A stretch of DNA of 64,000 bases, taken from assembly GCF_964199755.1 (NCBI RefSeq), contig NC_133913.1:7170201-7234200 (forward strand), read 5' to 3'. Below the pieces are notes generated by a model. The model was not told the origin of the DNA. It saw only the letters and a program-made list of their open reading frames with translations, and searched no databases. The translations under genes were made by a program, and so were the position numbers. Source of the DNA: Larus michahellis. Taxonomy: Eukaryota; Chordata; Aves; Charadriiformes; Laridae. Below, one piece after another: positions 11,954-23,114 of the stretch. Positions within the stretch are counted from its first letter, which is position 1; every line of letters starts with the position of its first letter.

Positions 11954-12011
11954 ATAACCTTATATCCCGTCAGAGGGTGGGAACTCAGAGCTGCTCTATA
12001 TCAGCTGCTCT

Positions 12012-12200
12012 CAGAGAAAGAAAGAATCACAGAATGGCTGAGGTTGGAAGGGACTCCTGGAGGTCATCTTGTCCACCCTCCCTGCACAAGCAGAACCACG
12101 AAGAGCCAGTTGCCCAGGACCGTGTCCAGGTAGTTTTTGAACATCTCTAAAGAGGGAGACTTGGTAAACTCCTTGGAATACCTATGCCAGTGCCCAGTCA
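12012..12200 (-). mobile_element. CR1 LINE, 3' end fragment
   Basis: The reverse of a CR1 3' end (agaatcacagaatggctgag, then ggttggaaggga). The paralogous insertion lies at 30267-30440 in unit 2, so it predates the duplication of the units. Confidence 0.85.
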
Positions 12201-12344
12201 CTCCCACAGCACAGGACAATGTGCTGCCCCCTCTCTAGGGCACAGGTCACTGGACTGATCGCATCCACAGAGGATTACCCAGTTTTGGTCAGTCGAGTAT
12301 TAGAGCATTGTCTTCAAAGGAAACAGTTCTATTCATCAGTTCTA

Positions 12345-13105
12345 CCATCAAACACCACAACCCTGCCAGCTGTTTATTGGATGAGAACAAATACGAGCAG
12401 CTTTCCCATCCCTGTTTCTTAGGGTGCAAATCAAGAGCTTGAGCAGAGGAGTAAGAATCGTGTAAAGAACAGCTGCTGTTCTGTCCAGTGACCATTTGGA
12501 GGTCACTTCCCATGATGGTGAAGACACATGGGCCCTAGCAACAGACCACAGCAGTGATATGGGAAGCACAGATTGAGGCAGCTCTGGGCCTGCCTTCTGC
12601 ACAGCAGAGTCACAGGGTGGTTCTTGCTCTGCACCTGTAGGAAGTGAGAATGAAGATGGGAGGTTCTCATCACCAATACTGAAGGTAATCACGGCCTTGT
12701 TGGCAGAAGTGCCAGCACAAGCCATGTCCAGGGCAGCTTGTGAATCAGCTAAGAAGTGGAGGATGTGCTTGGGCCTGCAGGAAGCCAAATGGGAGGTGAG
12801 TATTGCATGCAGAGAAGGAACCAGGGAACTGGCCAGCCATGTGCCTGCCACCAGCCAGATGCACACAGCCTTATGCACGATGGCCTCATAGTGCAGTGGG
12901 TTGCAGAGCGTCAAGCAGTGGCCGTAGGACATGAGATCGTAGAGGAAGCATTGAGCACTTCCCAGCAGATGGAAGAAGTACAGGTGGGCCATGCAGCTGT
13001 GGAAGGAGATGTGTATGTCCCCTGGCCTGAGAAGTCATCCAGCACCTTTGGAAGGAAGGCACCAGAGAAGAGAGACTGCAACTTTTGGTCTTCAGTCATT
13101 CTGAG
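12345..13105 (-). pseudogene. Olfactory receptor pseudogene (unit 1)
   Basis: The minus strand carries parts of a class II odorant receptor, a seven-transmembrane GPCR. The end of TM2 (FLPKVLDDFSGQGTY) is followed by TM3 with a damaged MAYDRY box (LYDLMSYGHCLTLCNPLHY). Next is extracellular loop 2 (LHFLADSQAALDMACAGTS), then a TM7-like end (RTAAVLYTILTPLLKLLICT) followed by LRNRD. TM1 is missing and the frame shifts near the TM2/TM3 junction and in TM5-TM6. It has the same place in the unit as the remnants at 30.6 and 45.1-46.2 kb. OR genes beside the V end of TRA/TRD are also known in mammals. It is not functional as seen. Confidence 0.85.
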
Positions 13106-13282
13106 CTACACTTCATCCGTCCTAATTCCCTCTCAGTGGAGGACATGGGTGGGGGGATTACCATCCTTGCACGTGTACTTTTTTTGCAAGGCAACTGAAT
13201 TTTCATGGTGGGAAATAAGATATGAGACTGTAGTGGCTGCCAAGAGATAGTTCCACTGGTCGTAAGGGATGAGATTTACACG

Positions 13283-13635
13283 TGTCCTGGTTCCGGTGGG
13301 GATAGGGTTAGTTCTCCCCAGGCTCAAGCAGGGACACAGGTATTCCATCCCATGTGAGCCATGCCTACAGGGAGCTGCTGGGGGAGGGGGCAGGAAGTCG
13401 AGCTTGGAGCAGGCTGGGGCATCCAGGGTCTGGTCGGTGAGCGGCGATTCTGTAATCGTGTTTGTATATTCCTCTATCCATGTTGTTGTTTTCTTATTCC
13501 CTTTGCTGTTCTGTTAAACTGCCTTGGTCTCAGCCCACAAGTTTTGCCTTTTTTCTTCTGATTCTTCTCCATATTGGGGAAGCCCGAGAGAGCAGCACAT
13601 GGTTCTTTGTTGCCATATGAGGCCAAACCACATCA
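13283..13635 (+). mobile_element. Avian ERVL-type solo LTR
   Basis: A 353-bp LTR-like fossil starting TGTCCTGG and ending in CA. An exact 5-bp target duplication, ACACG, flanks it at 13278-13282 and 13636-13640. A 5-bp duplication is typical of ERVL-class elements. The paralogous place in unit 3 (around 46,730) has no insertion, so it entered after the units separated. No internal region is present. Confidence 0.85.
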
Positions 13636-14143
13636 ACACGTTAAAAAGTACTCTCCCCCTGAGAAGGGCAGCCAATTTCTGAGTACAAATTCTTTGGGGG
13701 GACCAAGGAAGCAGTCAAGAGCTCTGCACCTGCCTTCAGCATTCATGGGAAGTGCACCCAGTACCCTCATCCTTGCTGATCTTCCCGTTCTCCTGTACGG
13801 TCTCTGTCACAGCAATTTGATCTCCTTCAGAAATAAACTGTCCCCACTTCTATGCTGACCACTCTCAGCTCCCACATGCTTAGCTCCAGTTTCGAGCTTT
13901 GATACCTTCAGCGGCATAGACAACTTTACCCTGCTGATGCCTCCAGGCCATGGCCCCTAAACTACGTGGTGGAGGGGAGAGGTCATCCCAAAGGAGGCTC
14001 CCTGCATGACCACTCCTGCTATTCTGCCAGCAAATCATCTTCCAGAGCCCCAGACCCTTCACCCCACCACCCCAGAGCAGCTCCGTCCATAGCAAGAGGA
14101 ATCCCCTTCCTCAAGAGCTCATGGGGCCGCTGAGCCCTCAGGG

Positions 14144-14229
14144 CCACCTGCCTTCTGGGCATTTGTGGGCAGAGATACCAGCAGGGCCACCTGCCTTCTG
14201 GGCATTTGTGGGCAGAGATACCAGCAGGG
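14144..14229. repeat. Tandem 43-bp duplication
   Basis: Two adjacent copies of a 43-bp stretch beginning ccacctgccttctgggc lie in the 3' flank of K3. The paralogous flank near 51,730 has one copy. Confidence 0.9.
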
Positions 14230-14797
14230 CAAGGCCTGATGCTCACTGGCAGCAGAGCAGCCACAGATGTCTTCCTCAGCTCCAAGGGATGGTTCCCAAA
14301 AGAGGAGCCAATGTACGGTGTTTGAACCGCTCATTTGTCTGTGACTGGAGCAGGGTTTCCTTGTGCTCTCAACCCCTTCCACCCCTTCTCCTTTGGCAGG
14401 ACGGGATGTGTCCACAGAGGGAAGGACCACATGGAGGCCAAGCTTGAATGCAACAGAACTTTAATGAGTCAAAAGAGGGAAAGAAACTCATTCCAAGTGG
14501 GGGGTGCCAGTTCATGAAGCCCCAGGGGCATCTGTGAATCTGCGGTCCTCGGCTGTGGAGAAGTTCCTGCATCATGTCTCTCTACCCGCCCCACAGAGGA
14601 TGAGGAAGACAGATGGTTCCCACCAGGTGGGCCTTGAGGGAACCTTGCTGCTAAGGGGATGTGAAGCAAACAAGGAAAGGGGAGAGAAAAGCAAAGTCAT
14701 TCAGCTATGCTGAAAGCAACTTTGAAAACATCAATCCTTTGCCCAGCACCATGTTGTGATTCCTCAGGGTGTCACCTTGGGGTTTTCCCCACAGTCT

Positions 14798-15103
14798 TTA
14801 GCAGGGGAGGCACCTTCTGCCACTGTAGCGGCTGGAAATGCCAGAGAGGTCACAGCAGCCAGAGGTGATGGGCACTCCATCACAGCTGAGGATGCTGCCA
14901 ACAGCAGCAGAGGTGGAGGATCCCACAACGGTGTTCTGTGGGAAGGAGCTGAGGATGGGGCCAGGCAGGGTCACCACCACGGGGGAGGGCTGGATGACAA
15001 CGGAAGAGCTCTGGCACTGCCTGACACAGGGCTCATTGCAGCTGTTGGCCAGAGGTGTTGGGCCGCAGGGCCGGCAGGGCTGGCACTGGTCGTAGCAGGA
15101 CAT
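14798..15103 (-). CDS. Feather beta-keratin K3
   Basis: A 101-residue feather keratin starting [15 protein letters not shown] and ending [12 protein letters not shown]. It differs from its neighbours in the region [14 protein letters not shown], where most copies have NSTVVIEP. The MSCY start at 15103 follows a CTCTCCCAG acceptor at about 15126. The sense intron begins at a CAG/GTGAGT donor at about 15479 (354 nt). A TATAAAA box at 15540-15546 and an ATTAAA poly(A) signal at 14460-14465 complete a normal gene. It lies antisense to and about 3.5 kb upstream of V-A1. Its flanks are nearly the same as those of K6. All features are intact. Confidence 0.95.
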   Translation of the reverse strand: MSCYDQCQPCRPCGPTPLANSCNEPCVRQCQSSSVVIQPSPVVVTLPGPILSSFPQNTVVGSSTSAAVGSILSCDGVPITSGCCDLSGISSRYSGRRCLPC

Positions 15104-15539
15104 GTCTCTAAGGGTAGAGGTGCACCTGGGAGAGAAGCAGGGAGGAAAGAGAGCACCAGAGTGGGTGAGGAGCAGCCTGGTTACCCCACCACAAAGGAGC
15201 CAAGGCCACTTCTGGGTGGGGAGCTGGAAGCTCGGCAGGGCCCACATGGTATGTATTGCACTACAAAGAGCAGCCTGGCCCAGGGAAGGCCTTTCATTGG
15301 GCTTAAACCAAAAGACCCCTCTACCACGACCCAGTCTGTCACTAAGCAGGCACTCACCCCTCTTCCTCCTCTCAAGAGAAGAAGTTAGAAAACCCAGGAC
15401 AAGACATAGCCAATATCAGCGGAGATGTCCATCAGGGAGAGATCTCACTTTGAAAGAAGAAAAGAGGCTCCAGACTCACCTGGTTCCCAAGGAGAAGGAG
15501 GCCAGAGAAGTGGATGAGAAAGCAGGGACTTGGGCTGGC

Positions 15540-15546
15540 TTTTATA
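15540..15546 (-). promoter_or_regulatory. TATA box of keratin K3
   Basis: Sense-strand TATAAAA lies about 60 nt upstream of the CAG/GTGAGT donor, in a block shared by K3-K6 that ends in tgcaggtataaaagccagccc-like sequence. Confidence 0.8.
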
Positions 15547-17364
15547 CCTGCCCTTCATTGCCGCAGCACCAGAGGCACCCTTTGCGGAGGTAACAATTTT
15601 TGCACACAGTCATCTTGAATGCAAACCATCACAGCTAGTGATATGGCCTGTGCTTTGGTTTCAAACACTGCTGCTTTTTCATTTCCAGAGCTGTGCCATG
15701 CCCATTCCCAAATGAAAGCTTCTTGTTAGTGCTGGAAGGAAAGACTCCAGGATTTCTAGGGCAGGAATGCAGCAGTGCAAGGCAGAAGAGTCAGCTCAAG
15801 TGCTGGAGTGGTCCAGAGCAGGAAAGACACCTCAGCTTGGGTCACTCCGGTGGGGCTGTTTGAAGTGTTTTTCTCAGGAAGACAATTCAGCCATCCTCAG
15901 CTGGACACCCATGGGCTCCCATGCATGAGGAGTCTTTCCCCCCCTTCTCTGCTCCCTCCAGTGGTCACTTGTTGTTGCCTCCCCAGGTATGTGCGTTGTG
16001 TTGCTAGGTTTTGAACCTGTCCTGACTACCATTGACCTCAGGAAAAAATTCTGGCTGCTTTGGAATGGTGCCCACTCCCTGGAGTCTGTGAGTACACAAA
16101 CAATGGCATGGGCATGTCTGGGGCCTTGTGCTTCCACAGAAAGTTCTAAATCTGTAACAACCCCATCTGTCCTTGGCAGACTCCACGCTCGCTTGTGTCC
16201 CTACTTGTCTTCTTGTCTTATGTGCACTTATGTGCAGCCATGTTTCTGTGGATGAATGTGGGAGCACAAATTTGTGGATGACTTGATGCTGTTGTGCATT
16301 AACGTGTGTGTGTGTGTATCCTTGTGCATTCCTCATCACAAGGGAATGTGCTGCTCATGGTGGGGACAGTCACAGGAGTGCCAAAGTGCAGCAGGTTCCC
16401 AAGGTCAGAAGGAGCCTTACCACAGTGGAGTGGTGATGGCACCACCCTGCTGGAGATGCGTCCAGGGAAGAGGCACTGAAATGCAGCCCCTGCCTCCTGA
16501 TGCCTCCTTCTCCTGCCCCTGCAGAGCTCACGCTCCACTCCTGCCCATTTCAGGCCACAACAAGGTTGGTTTCACTCCAACCTTGATCCTTAGTTGAATT
16601 CAAAGTAACAATACTGAGAGTGCCTCAGCATGGCTGGCAGTCCCCACTCCTTGCCGCTCCAGGCCAGAACACAGCTGCTCTCCCCAGTTCTAGAGAGTTC
16701 AAAGGATGGGGACTGCTTTCTGGAGAAGGAGAAAGGCTGAGGAATCATGCCCACCATGTGCTGGCCATCCCTGAGTGGATCTTCTTCCAAAGCAGTGTCA
16801 GTGGTTTCTGGGATGTGCTTGTGCTCTTCACAGGCCTGGTGCTGTGACAGGTAGGGGCTGAAACCTTTTCGCAAACAGGTCCTGAATGAACGGAACACAG
16901 AGTCTGATATCACTGCGCTGTGAGCGGAAGAACAGACTCTGTGGATTTCACAGGAAAGCCAAAGAACTGATGACAGCTTTGATGTTCATGCTCAGAATGT
17001 TCATGTCCCCTACTGGAATCTCTCAGTCTGAGCACCCAGCAACTGTCCTTGGGAGGGAAGGACATTGGATCCAAGGCCACACTCCTCCAAAGCCCTCTGC
17101 TGTCCTGCAGGGGTTTCCAGAGACACCCTCATTCAAACAAGGGCTATGCACAGTACAGAAAGTTCCTGAGCCCATATCCCTGCCTGAAGGTTTGTCTGCC
17201 TGGACTCACATCCAGCTTGGAGATAAGGCAGCTGAGGGCTCCTCCACTTCCCTGTAGTGACCCCATAGAGATGAGTGCCAGGGAGCTCTTCCAGGAGAGC
17301 TCAGCCAGGGCTGGTTTCCCTCTCCATGGAGGTGCTTCCAAGCTGAGAAGCTGATGGCCAAGCT

Positions 17365-18046
17365 CATTGCTTTCTCAGGAGGTAACAGTCACTGTGGAGA
17401 AGGGAAAGGCAGGACATGAATGTACATAGAGTTTAGCAAGACCTTTGACAGCCTCTCTCCTACTTCCTTCAGAGCCAAATTGGGGATAAATGGGTTGGGG
17501 AATGATAAGGTGAGAAGAAAATTGGCTGGAGTTTATGCAGAAAGAATTGTGAGCAGTGGTGCAAAGCCCAGCTGGCAGTCAGGTACTAGTGGGGTCTCTC
17601 AGGGATCAGCAGTAGGACCAACACTGTTTCTTGATTTCATGAGCAACATGAGAGGTGGGAAGGAGAGCACTCCCACCAAGGCTTTGGCAAACACCGACTC
17701 AGGGGGAACAGTTGCTACACTGAGCTGTGTATAGGTAAAGCGTTCTGAACAGGTCAAGGAACCACTTGTTCAGAGGAGAAGGAGGAGACGGGCCTAGACT
17801 CTGGAAGTGCCCAATGACAGGAGTAGAGGCAACGGACATCAGCTGGAACATGGGGAATTCTCATGAAGCAGTAGGCTAAAAGAAATAGTGAGTCAAGGAA
17901 GGGGTTTCCCAGGGAGGCTGTGCAATCTCCATCCTGGGAGGTGTTCAAGGCTGGGCTGAATGTGACCTTGAGCAACCTGATTTGTTCTGAGCAGGGGTTG
18001 TTACAGATGACCTCTGGAGGTCCCTTCTCACCTACATTCTGACACT
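17365..18046 (+). mobile_element. CR1 LINE, deleted copy upstream of V-A1
   Basis: The plus frame has EFSKTFDSLSPTSFRAKLGI and SQGSAVGPTLF. Further on it has the CR1 3' end (aaggctgggctgaatgtgac, then the acctctggaggtccc motif). Matching copies lie at 54950-55432 and 33835-34560 at the same place in units 3 and 2, so it predates the unit duplication. Confidence 0.8.
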
Positions 18047-18550
18047 GGGGTTCCCCACCACCCCTGCCCTCCCTGACCCCTGCTCACCCCTGAGCATATT
18101 TGTCCTCACACTCCCTCTGCCCCAACACAACTCCTAGGCATTGTGCTGGGGCTGCAGAGCAGCAGCTGAAGGGAGGCTCTCAGCCTCCTCACTCCCAGCC
18201 TCAGGAAACGAGTGGCTGCTGGTTCCAGCCCCTGGGCTCGTAGAGAGCTCTGGGAAGCTGGTCCATGTGCTGGGCAAGGCCCCGCTGCTGTGCCAGGCTG
18301 CAGCTGGCGCTGTGCAGGCTTCTTCTTGCTGGAGGACGGGGAGAGTCCATTTCCCAACTGGGAAAATCTGTGTCCGTGCGGAGTCCCTGAGCGGTCTGAG
18401 CAGGAGCGAGCCCCTGGGCGGCGCCGGCGCAGAGCTGATCCCCAGGACCGAGCTGGCGGCGGACGGCAGGAGCGGAGAGGAGAGGAGGCGGTGCAGAGGA
18501 GGCGGAGCGGCCGGAGCAGAGAGCCAGGGCTGGCGGGGGACAGCGAGGCA

Positions 18551-19713
18551 CAGGGCTGGCGGGGCTTGTCGCGCTGCTGCTGGGTGTGTGGGGCTGGTGG
18601 CGGTGGATGGGGCCAGGGCTGCGACAGGGATGTTCCTCAGGAAGCTCAGCGTCAACTCTTCCCTCTCCTTCTTCAGCCTCTCTTTCCCCCTCCTGTCTCT
18701 CTGACATGTTTTGTGCCCCTTTGCAACCCCCCGAATCCCCTCTTCCTGTTCTTCCTCCTTCTTCCCCACCTCTGTCGGTACGAGACTCCTTGCATGTACA
18801 CCTGATTTTTCATGCACCCTCTCCTTCCTCTGTACATTCTGCAGTTCTTATTGCCCTCAATATAGACCTCTCTCCTTCACTGTAACAAGCCCTCTCCCTG
18901 TCTGCTCTTTATCCACTCACGCACTCATATTCTGACTCATCTCTCCATGCATCTCCATCTCCGAAGCCTCTTCCTACTCCTCGAGACCCCTCTCTCATCT
19001 TTCTCTCTGCTTCCTTCATATCCATAACCACAAATTGTCTTTTCTGCACCGTGCCATTATTCCATATATCCTCTGATCCCCCTGCGCTTTCTGCATTTAT
19101 TCTTCTTCTCAATTAAGCCCTTCATCATTCACTGTAACACTTCCAACTTTCCTGTCTCCTCTTCTTCTCGCCACCCATGCATCCATGCATCCATCCCTCC
19201 ACCTGGCTTTCATTCTAGCTCTGTATGCATCCATTACAAAGTCCCTTGCAGACTTGTCCCTTTGCTCCACAAACCCACACGAGGATCACTCTCGATGCCC
19301 ACTTGGTCCCTATTTGTTCCAGTCCAGCTCTATCTACATGCCACTCTTTCTGACCATTTTTCTGGCAAAAGAGCCATCAGACCTGAGTGATCTTTGGCCT
19401 TTTCTTATACTTTCTCAGCAGTGGCTGTGGGCAGAGCCCAGGTGCTGCAGGAGCCGTCAGCAGAGACCACCGAGGGCATCGGCATCAACATCACTTGCTC
19501 ACACCCCAACATAAAGTCTTACGATTCCATCCACTGGTACCATCAGCTCCCAGGATGAGGCCCCGCGCTGCTCCTGAGCGCTCACAAAGAGTCGAAAGAG
19601 CTGCGGGACCCGCCGGGGCGGCTGTGGGTGTCGGCACACCGCCGCTCCAGCGCCCTGTGGCTCGCCCGGCCCCGGCGCGGGGACGCGGCGGTGTATTACT
19701 GCGCCCTGGGAGA
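18551..19713 (+). pseudogene. TCR V segment V-A1, pseudogene
   Basis: Unit-1 member of the type-A V family. The leader exon end (LVALLL, donor G/GTGTGT at 18584) and the V exon (19422-19713) are present. The V exon starts VAVGRAQVLQEPSAETTEG and ends AVYYCALGD. Two lesions are visible by comparison with V-A2 and V-A3. A 38-bp deletion removes the leader ATG and its context at about 18549. The FR2 codon that is CGA in V-A3 (LPGRGPALL) is TGA here. The conserved Cys residues and the Trp of HWYHQLP remain. The RSS downstream is unchanged, so the segment might still recombine but could not make a chain. Confidence 0.88.
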
Positions 19714-20175
19714 CACGGGGAGAGGAGCCGGGGCTGCGGCCGGGCAGGAACCGGCGCGGGCGGGGCCGGGCGTGTGTGTCGGGGTCGGGGGGACAGCCCC
19801 GGGCGGGCCCGCCAGGGGGCGCTGCCGCTCCGCCCGCCGGGGCCGCCTCGCCCCAAACGGCCCCAACCGGCCTCTCGCCCCTCGCCGCCTCCCCTGCCCG
19901 ACCGGCCCCGGCCCCGGCAGCGGCAACCCCGCACTCCCAGCGGGACGCACACAGAAATCCCCCACAGAAACTGCCGCCGCCGCCGGGGCAGGAATGGCAC
20001 CCGGAGCACTGGCCGTGTCCGGCGGGGCCCGGCAAGGAGCGATGGCAGCCGCCGGCCCCGCTGGCACCCGGACAGGAGCAGCGCCTTTCTGCTCCGCACA
20101 GGGCGGTGGGCGGCAGAGATCCTCCTACCCACGGGCAGCCGCCCAGCCCTCGCTCCTGCCGCACGGACCGCCCAC
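19560..20175. other. CpG-rich island over the V-A1 3' half and RSS
   Basis: Very GC- and CpG-rich sequence from FR2/FR3 through the RSS and about 430 bp beyond. It is nearly identical at 35985-36570 and 57230-57845. Such CpG density suggests little germline methylation. No transcript start is visible. Confidence 0.7.
19714..19752 (+). promoter_or_regulatory. RSS of V-A1, 23-bp spacer
   Basis: Heptamer CACGGGG directly follows the V exon, then exactly 23 bp, then nonamer GCAGGAACC. The consensus is CACAGTG and ACAAAAACC. It matches at 5 of 7 and 6 of 9 positions, so it is a weak signal. It is identical in V-A2 and V-A3. Confidence 0.75.
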
Positions 20176-22208
20176 TGCTGACATGGAACATACAGGGCCT
20201 CTTCTCGGCCTTTTGACTTTCCCCACGAGGATGCCGAGGGAACCCTGAGCAGCTGCTTTCGTCTGCTCTGCAACCACGGGGACTCCAGGGTGCAGTTGCC
20301 AATGCCAAATGGTCCTTAGAAAAAGGACAACCAGAAAGGGTTTCTCATTTCATTACTCTGTGAAAGCTCAGATATACAATGGAAAACTGAGTCCTCCAGC
20401 CCCACATTTTCGCAGAGCTTTCAAAATGTTCCTGCTGGCATTACAAAGTCGTTGCATGGGGTCAGGAGTTGAAGCTCCCCAGCGGCAGGAGAAGGGCATG
20501 TCGAGGTCAGAGGCACCTTCAAGCGCTCCCCAGAGGGGCTCAGTGGTGAGACCAGGAGCTTGTTTGACAGGATTCAGCACCTCTGGAGTTGAGGCCCAGG
20601 AGGCAGGGTAAACCGCTTGGCCTGGACCCACTGAGCGCAGCCTTGAGGCATGCCAGGTTCCTCCTTGAGGAGTGAGTCAGAAAGGGATTTGCTGAGTTGC
20701 CCTCAGGGGCTGGAGGTCTGAGGGGAGTGAGAGCTGGCAGGAGGCCTCTGGCAAGAGACTGTGGGCTCCAGCCAGTCCCCGGGGAACCCTGTGTGGCTCG
20801 AGCAGCTGACAGAGGTGGTCAAACCCCATGGGCAGAGGCTTCCAAGGCACAGAATGAAGGATCAGCCCTACTCCTTATTATCTTTCAACTTGATGACTTT
20901 ATTTCCAGGGAACTCCTGGCAGGTGACAAACAAGGCAGAGCAACAGGTATTGCCAGGCCAGCACACACATTAGACACATGCTCACACACTTTAGCCCCTC
21001 TCATCGCTTTCTCCATCTGTCTTCCCACGCTTGCTCCTGTCCAAATGGCCTTGATCCCTCTCTTTCCCCATCTCTGCTGCTTCTCCTAAGCATCCCATGT
21101 CACACACAATCCCCAAATACTTTTTCACTCTATCCCATAAGGCGTTTGATCCCCTTGTAGGCAGAAACATCCCTGAGTTTATGTGATGATCCTCTCTTCT
21201 CACACTTCTGGAGGGTGCCATCCCTAGAGAAAGTGGCTGATTGTGATACTTGAATCAAGAAGGATTTGATGTCTGTGAAGCAGAGGGCTGTGCTGGATGT
21301 CCTCCAGCCAAGAGAGGTGGTGTGTCTTACTGTGGGTGGGATGTTTACAGCAGGTGCTCTTCCTAGAGACATTTCTCTTGAAAGGTCTCATCCATGGCCT
21401 TGGGAGAAAGGAGAGAAAACCCTGTAGGGACAGGGAGTCAGACACCTGGATCTAGGTGCTATTGGCCATTCCTCGTTCTGCCTCCTTTCAGACACTACCG
21501 AGGCACAAGGACCACATCACGAGTGCAAAAGTTCCTCTCTCAAACCCCATGACAGGTGAGTGCAGACCCTTTTCCCTGGCTGGGCAGTGGATGCCAGGAG
21601 AAGTTCACTGCTCCCATGCTGGGGGCTGGTTGTGCTGGTTGTGATCTCCAGGAAGAGCAAAAAGCAGGAAAACAGCCTGCAGCCTCCTAGTGCCTGACAA
21701 CAGACTGCTTGCTCTCTTCCTTCAGGCTTCCACAGGAGTTTTCACGTCCTCAGGTCCCTTTGGCAGTGTGACCTGGAGCTGAGAGGCAACGCTTCTACAC
21801 CAAGCTATGTCTGCCTGAGGGGATGCTCAAGCACCTTCTGACATGGAACACTGTGAGAAGCCCGGCTGTGGCCTGACTTCCCAAAGACGAGCCTTCCCGT
21901 GCTGAACAACCTCCCCTTGGCCCTTGCAAAATTAGGGTCACAGTTTGGTTTCGTTCCTTGGGCTGAGCACTTTAACAACTTCAATTAGTCTCTCTGCAGA
22001 GCCTCCTCGTGGCAGAGATGTGGAGTCCCAAGCCAGACAGTCCCAAACTCCTGTCTGCAGCAGCAGAGAAAGAGTTTTGCTCCACCCCCTGTGCTGAGGG
22101 TTGGTGGGTGCTTTGGGCTGGCAGAGGGAGGAGAAGTGGTGAACTCTCAAGCTTCAACTCCCGCTTCCTGTGACATGCTTTGACACGGGGTGCATGGGAG
22201 AGTGTGAC
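20176..22208. other. Spacer between V-A1 and V-B1
   Basis: Part of this (about 20690-20970) is a diverged copy of 37060-37330 and 58130-58400, the spacer between V-A and V-B in the other units. No gene is recognised. Just before the V-B1 leader, at about 22165, lies a cttcctgtgacatg motif resembling an ETS site next to a CRE-like half site. Confidence 0.5.
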
Positions 22209-22955
22209 ATGGTCCTGATTTTCCTGGCAGCTCTGGTGGGACTGGCATATTTTGGTGAGACACAAGGTTCAGGCTGGGGAGGAGCAGGGCAAGAGGTTGT
22301 TGTGCCAGTGGTGGGAGAAGAAATTTGAGTTTGACTCTGCAGGAAACTGGGATTCATTCCACAGGGAGAGCAGGGAGTACAGGTGGGAATGGAAAATCAT
22401 CTGGGAGATGTCAGCTGTAATGGGTATGGAAGGAGGACGAAGACTCTGCACATGCCTTTCAGTGCTCGCAAGAACCTTTCTATGGGTTATTTTTGCATGG
22501 GTGTTTAGAGAAAGAGAGAGCTGCTTGGGTAGAGTCCTACACTGGAAATGGAAACTTCTCTCCCAGGTGTATTTGACCAAATGCTGCCAGCCTGTGTAGG
22601 GATGGTTGAAATTCTAGGGGAAGGCTGGGTCAATGCAAGGAATGTTGGAATTCCTTTACAGGTCATGCACAGAAGGACTCTGTGCTCCAATTCCCTCCAG
22701 AAAGGACCATCCAGGCAGGATACGACACAACACTGCACTGCAATTTCTCCACCAACTATTCCGGTGCCTTCACCTACTGGTACCAGCAGCTCCCAAAGCA
22801 GTCCCCTCAGATGCTGTTGTGGGTGAGCAAATACAAAGCTCATGTGGATTCAGGGAGGTTCTCCTCCATGCTGTCTGCAGAGGACTCCCAGGTGCTTCTG
22901 CATGTGTGGGACGCCGAGCTCCAGAACAACGCTCTCTACCTCTGCGCACTGAGCC
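22209..22955 (+). CDS. TCR V segment V-B1 (TRAV/TRDV type)
   Basis: A germline variable segment encoding the leader and V domain of a T-cell-receptor chain, usable only after joining to J. Leader exon 22209-22254 reads MVLIFLAALVGLAYF and ends at a G/GTGAGA donor. The V exon 22662-22955 follows a CCTTTACAG acceptor. Spliced, the signal peptide continues into GHAQKDSVLQFP. The V domain has the first Cys (TLHCNFS), the core Trp (TYWYQQLPKQ) and the second Cys (ALYLCALSP). Most V genes have Asp-Ser-Ala before the Tyr, but this one has NNALYLC, a mild oddity. The frame is open from leader to heptamer. It is the diverged member of the type-B family. V-B2 and V-B3 are far more alike. Confidence 0.88.
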
Positions 22956-22994
22956 CACATCTGTGCCCTCAGTGTGCAGCACTGCACAAGAAGG
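22956..22994 (+). promoter_or_regulatory. RSS of V-B1, 23-bp spacer
   Basis: Heptamer CACATCT, exactly 23 bp, then ACAAGAAGG. The nonamer matches the consensus at 6 of 9 positions. The heptamer keeps the essential CAC but is otherwise poor, so it is weaker than the V-B2 signal. Confidence 0.65.
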
Positions 22995-23114
22995 GGAGGG
23001 TGTACCCTGGGAGTGATTCCCTCCCCACCACTGCTTGCATGGAGCTCTAAGCTCATCTTGCCCAGGAACCACACCCAGGTGCTGTGGTGAGGCTGGGTCT
23101 CTGTCTGCACAGTC

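Larger units (their letters stand above)
14020..20170. repeat. Segmental duplication, copy of 51598-57880
   Basis: The K3 3' flank, K3, its upstream flank with a CR1 piece and the V-A1 gene align almost continuously with 51598-57880 (K6 to V-A3). Similarity is visibly higher than to the unit-2 equivalent. Examples are 15989-16260 against 53555-53820, and 17050-17340 against 54620-54910. Confidence 0.8.

Noticed and set aside
14756-15388. Long plus-strand frames over each keratin gene (for example 210 codons here, and an 85-codon frame in all six copies)
   Set aside because: They lie antisense to clear keratin exons and follow from the codon make-up of the conserved keratin sequence. They have no start context or domain of their own.
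18134-18817. Overlapping frames upstream of V-A1 as a gene
   Set aside because: They cover the V-A promoter and leader region and differ between the three paralogous copies. The only consistent coding piece is the leader exon.
19714-19752. V-A or V-B segments as immunoglobulin V genes
   Set aside because: A 23-bp RSS also fits some Ig V genes. The CAL/CAV endings, split-leader type and OR neighbours fit TRA/TRD better. No Ig-type D, J or C was seen.
19491-20308. Long minus-strand frames of 260-340 codons over the V-A CpG islands
   Set aside because: They overlap the V exons in antisense. High GC content makes stop codons rare in every frame, and the protein composition (Arg/Pro/Gly/Ala-rich) is typical of that.
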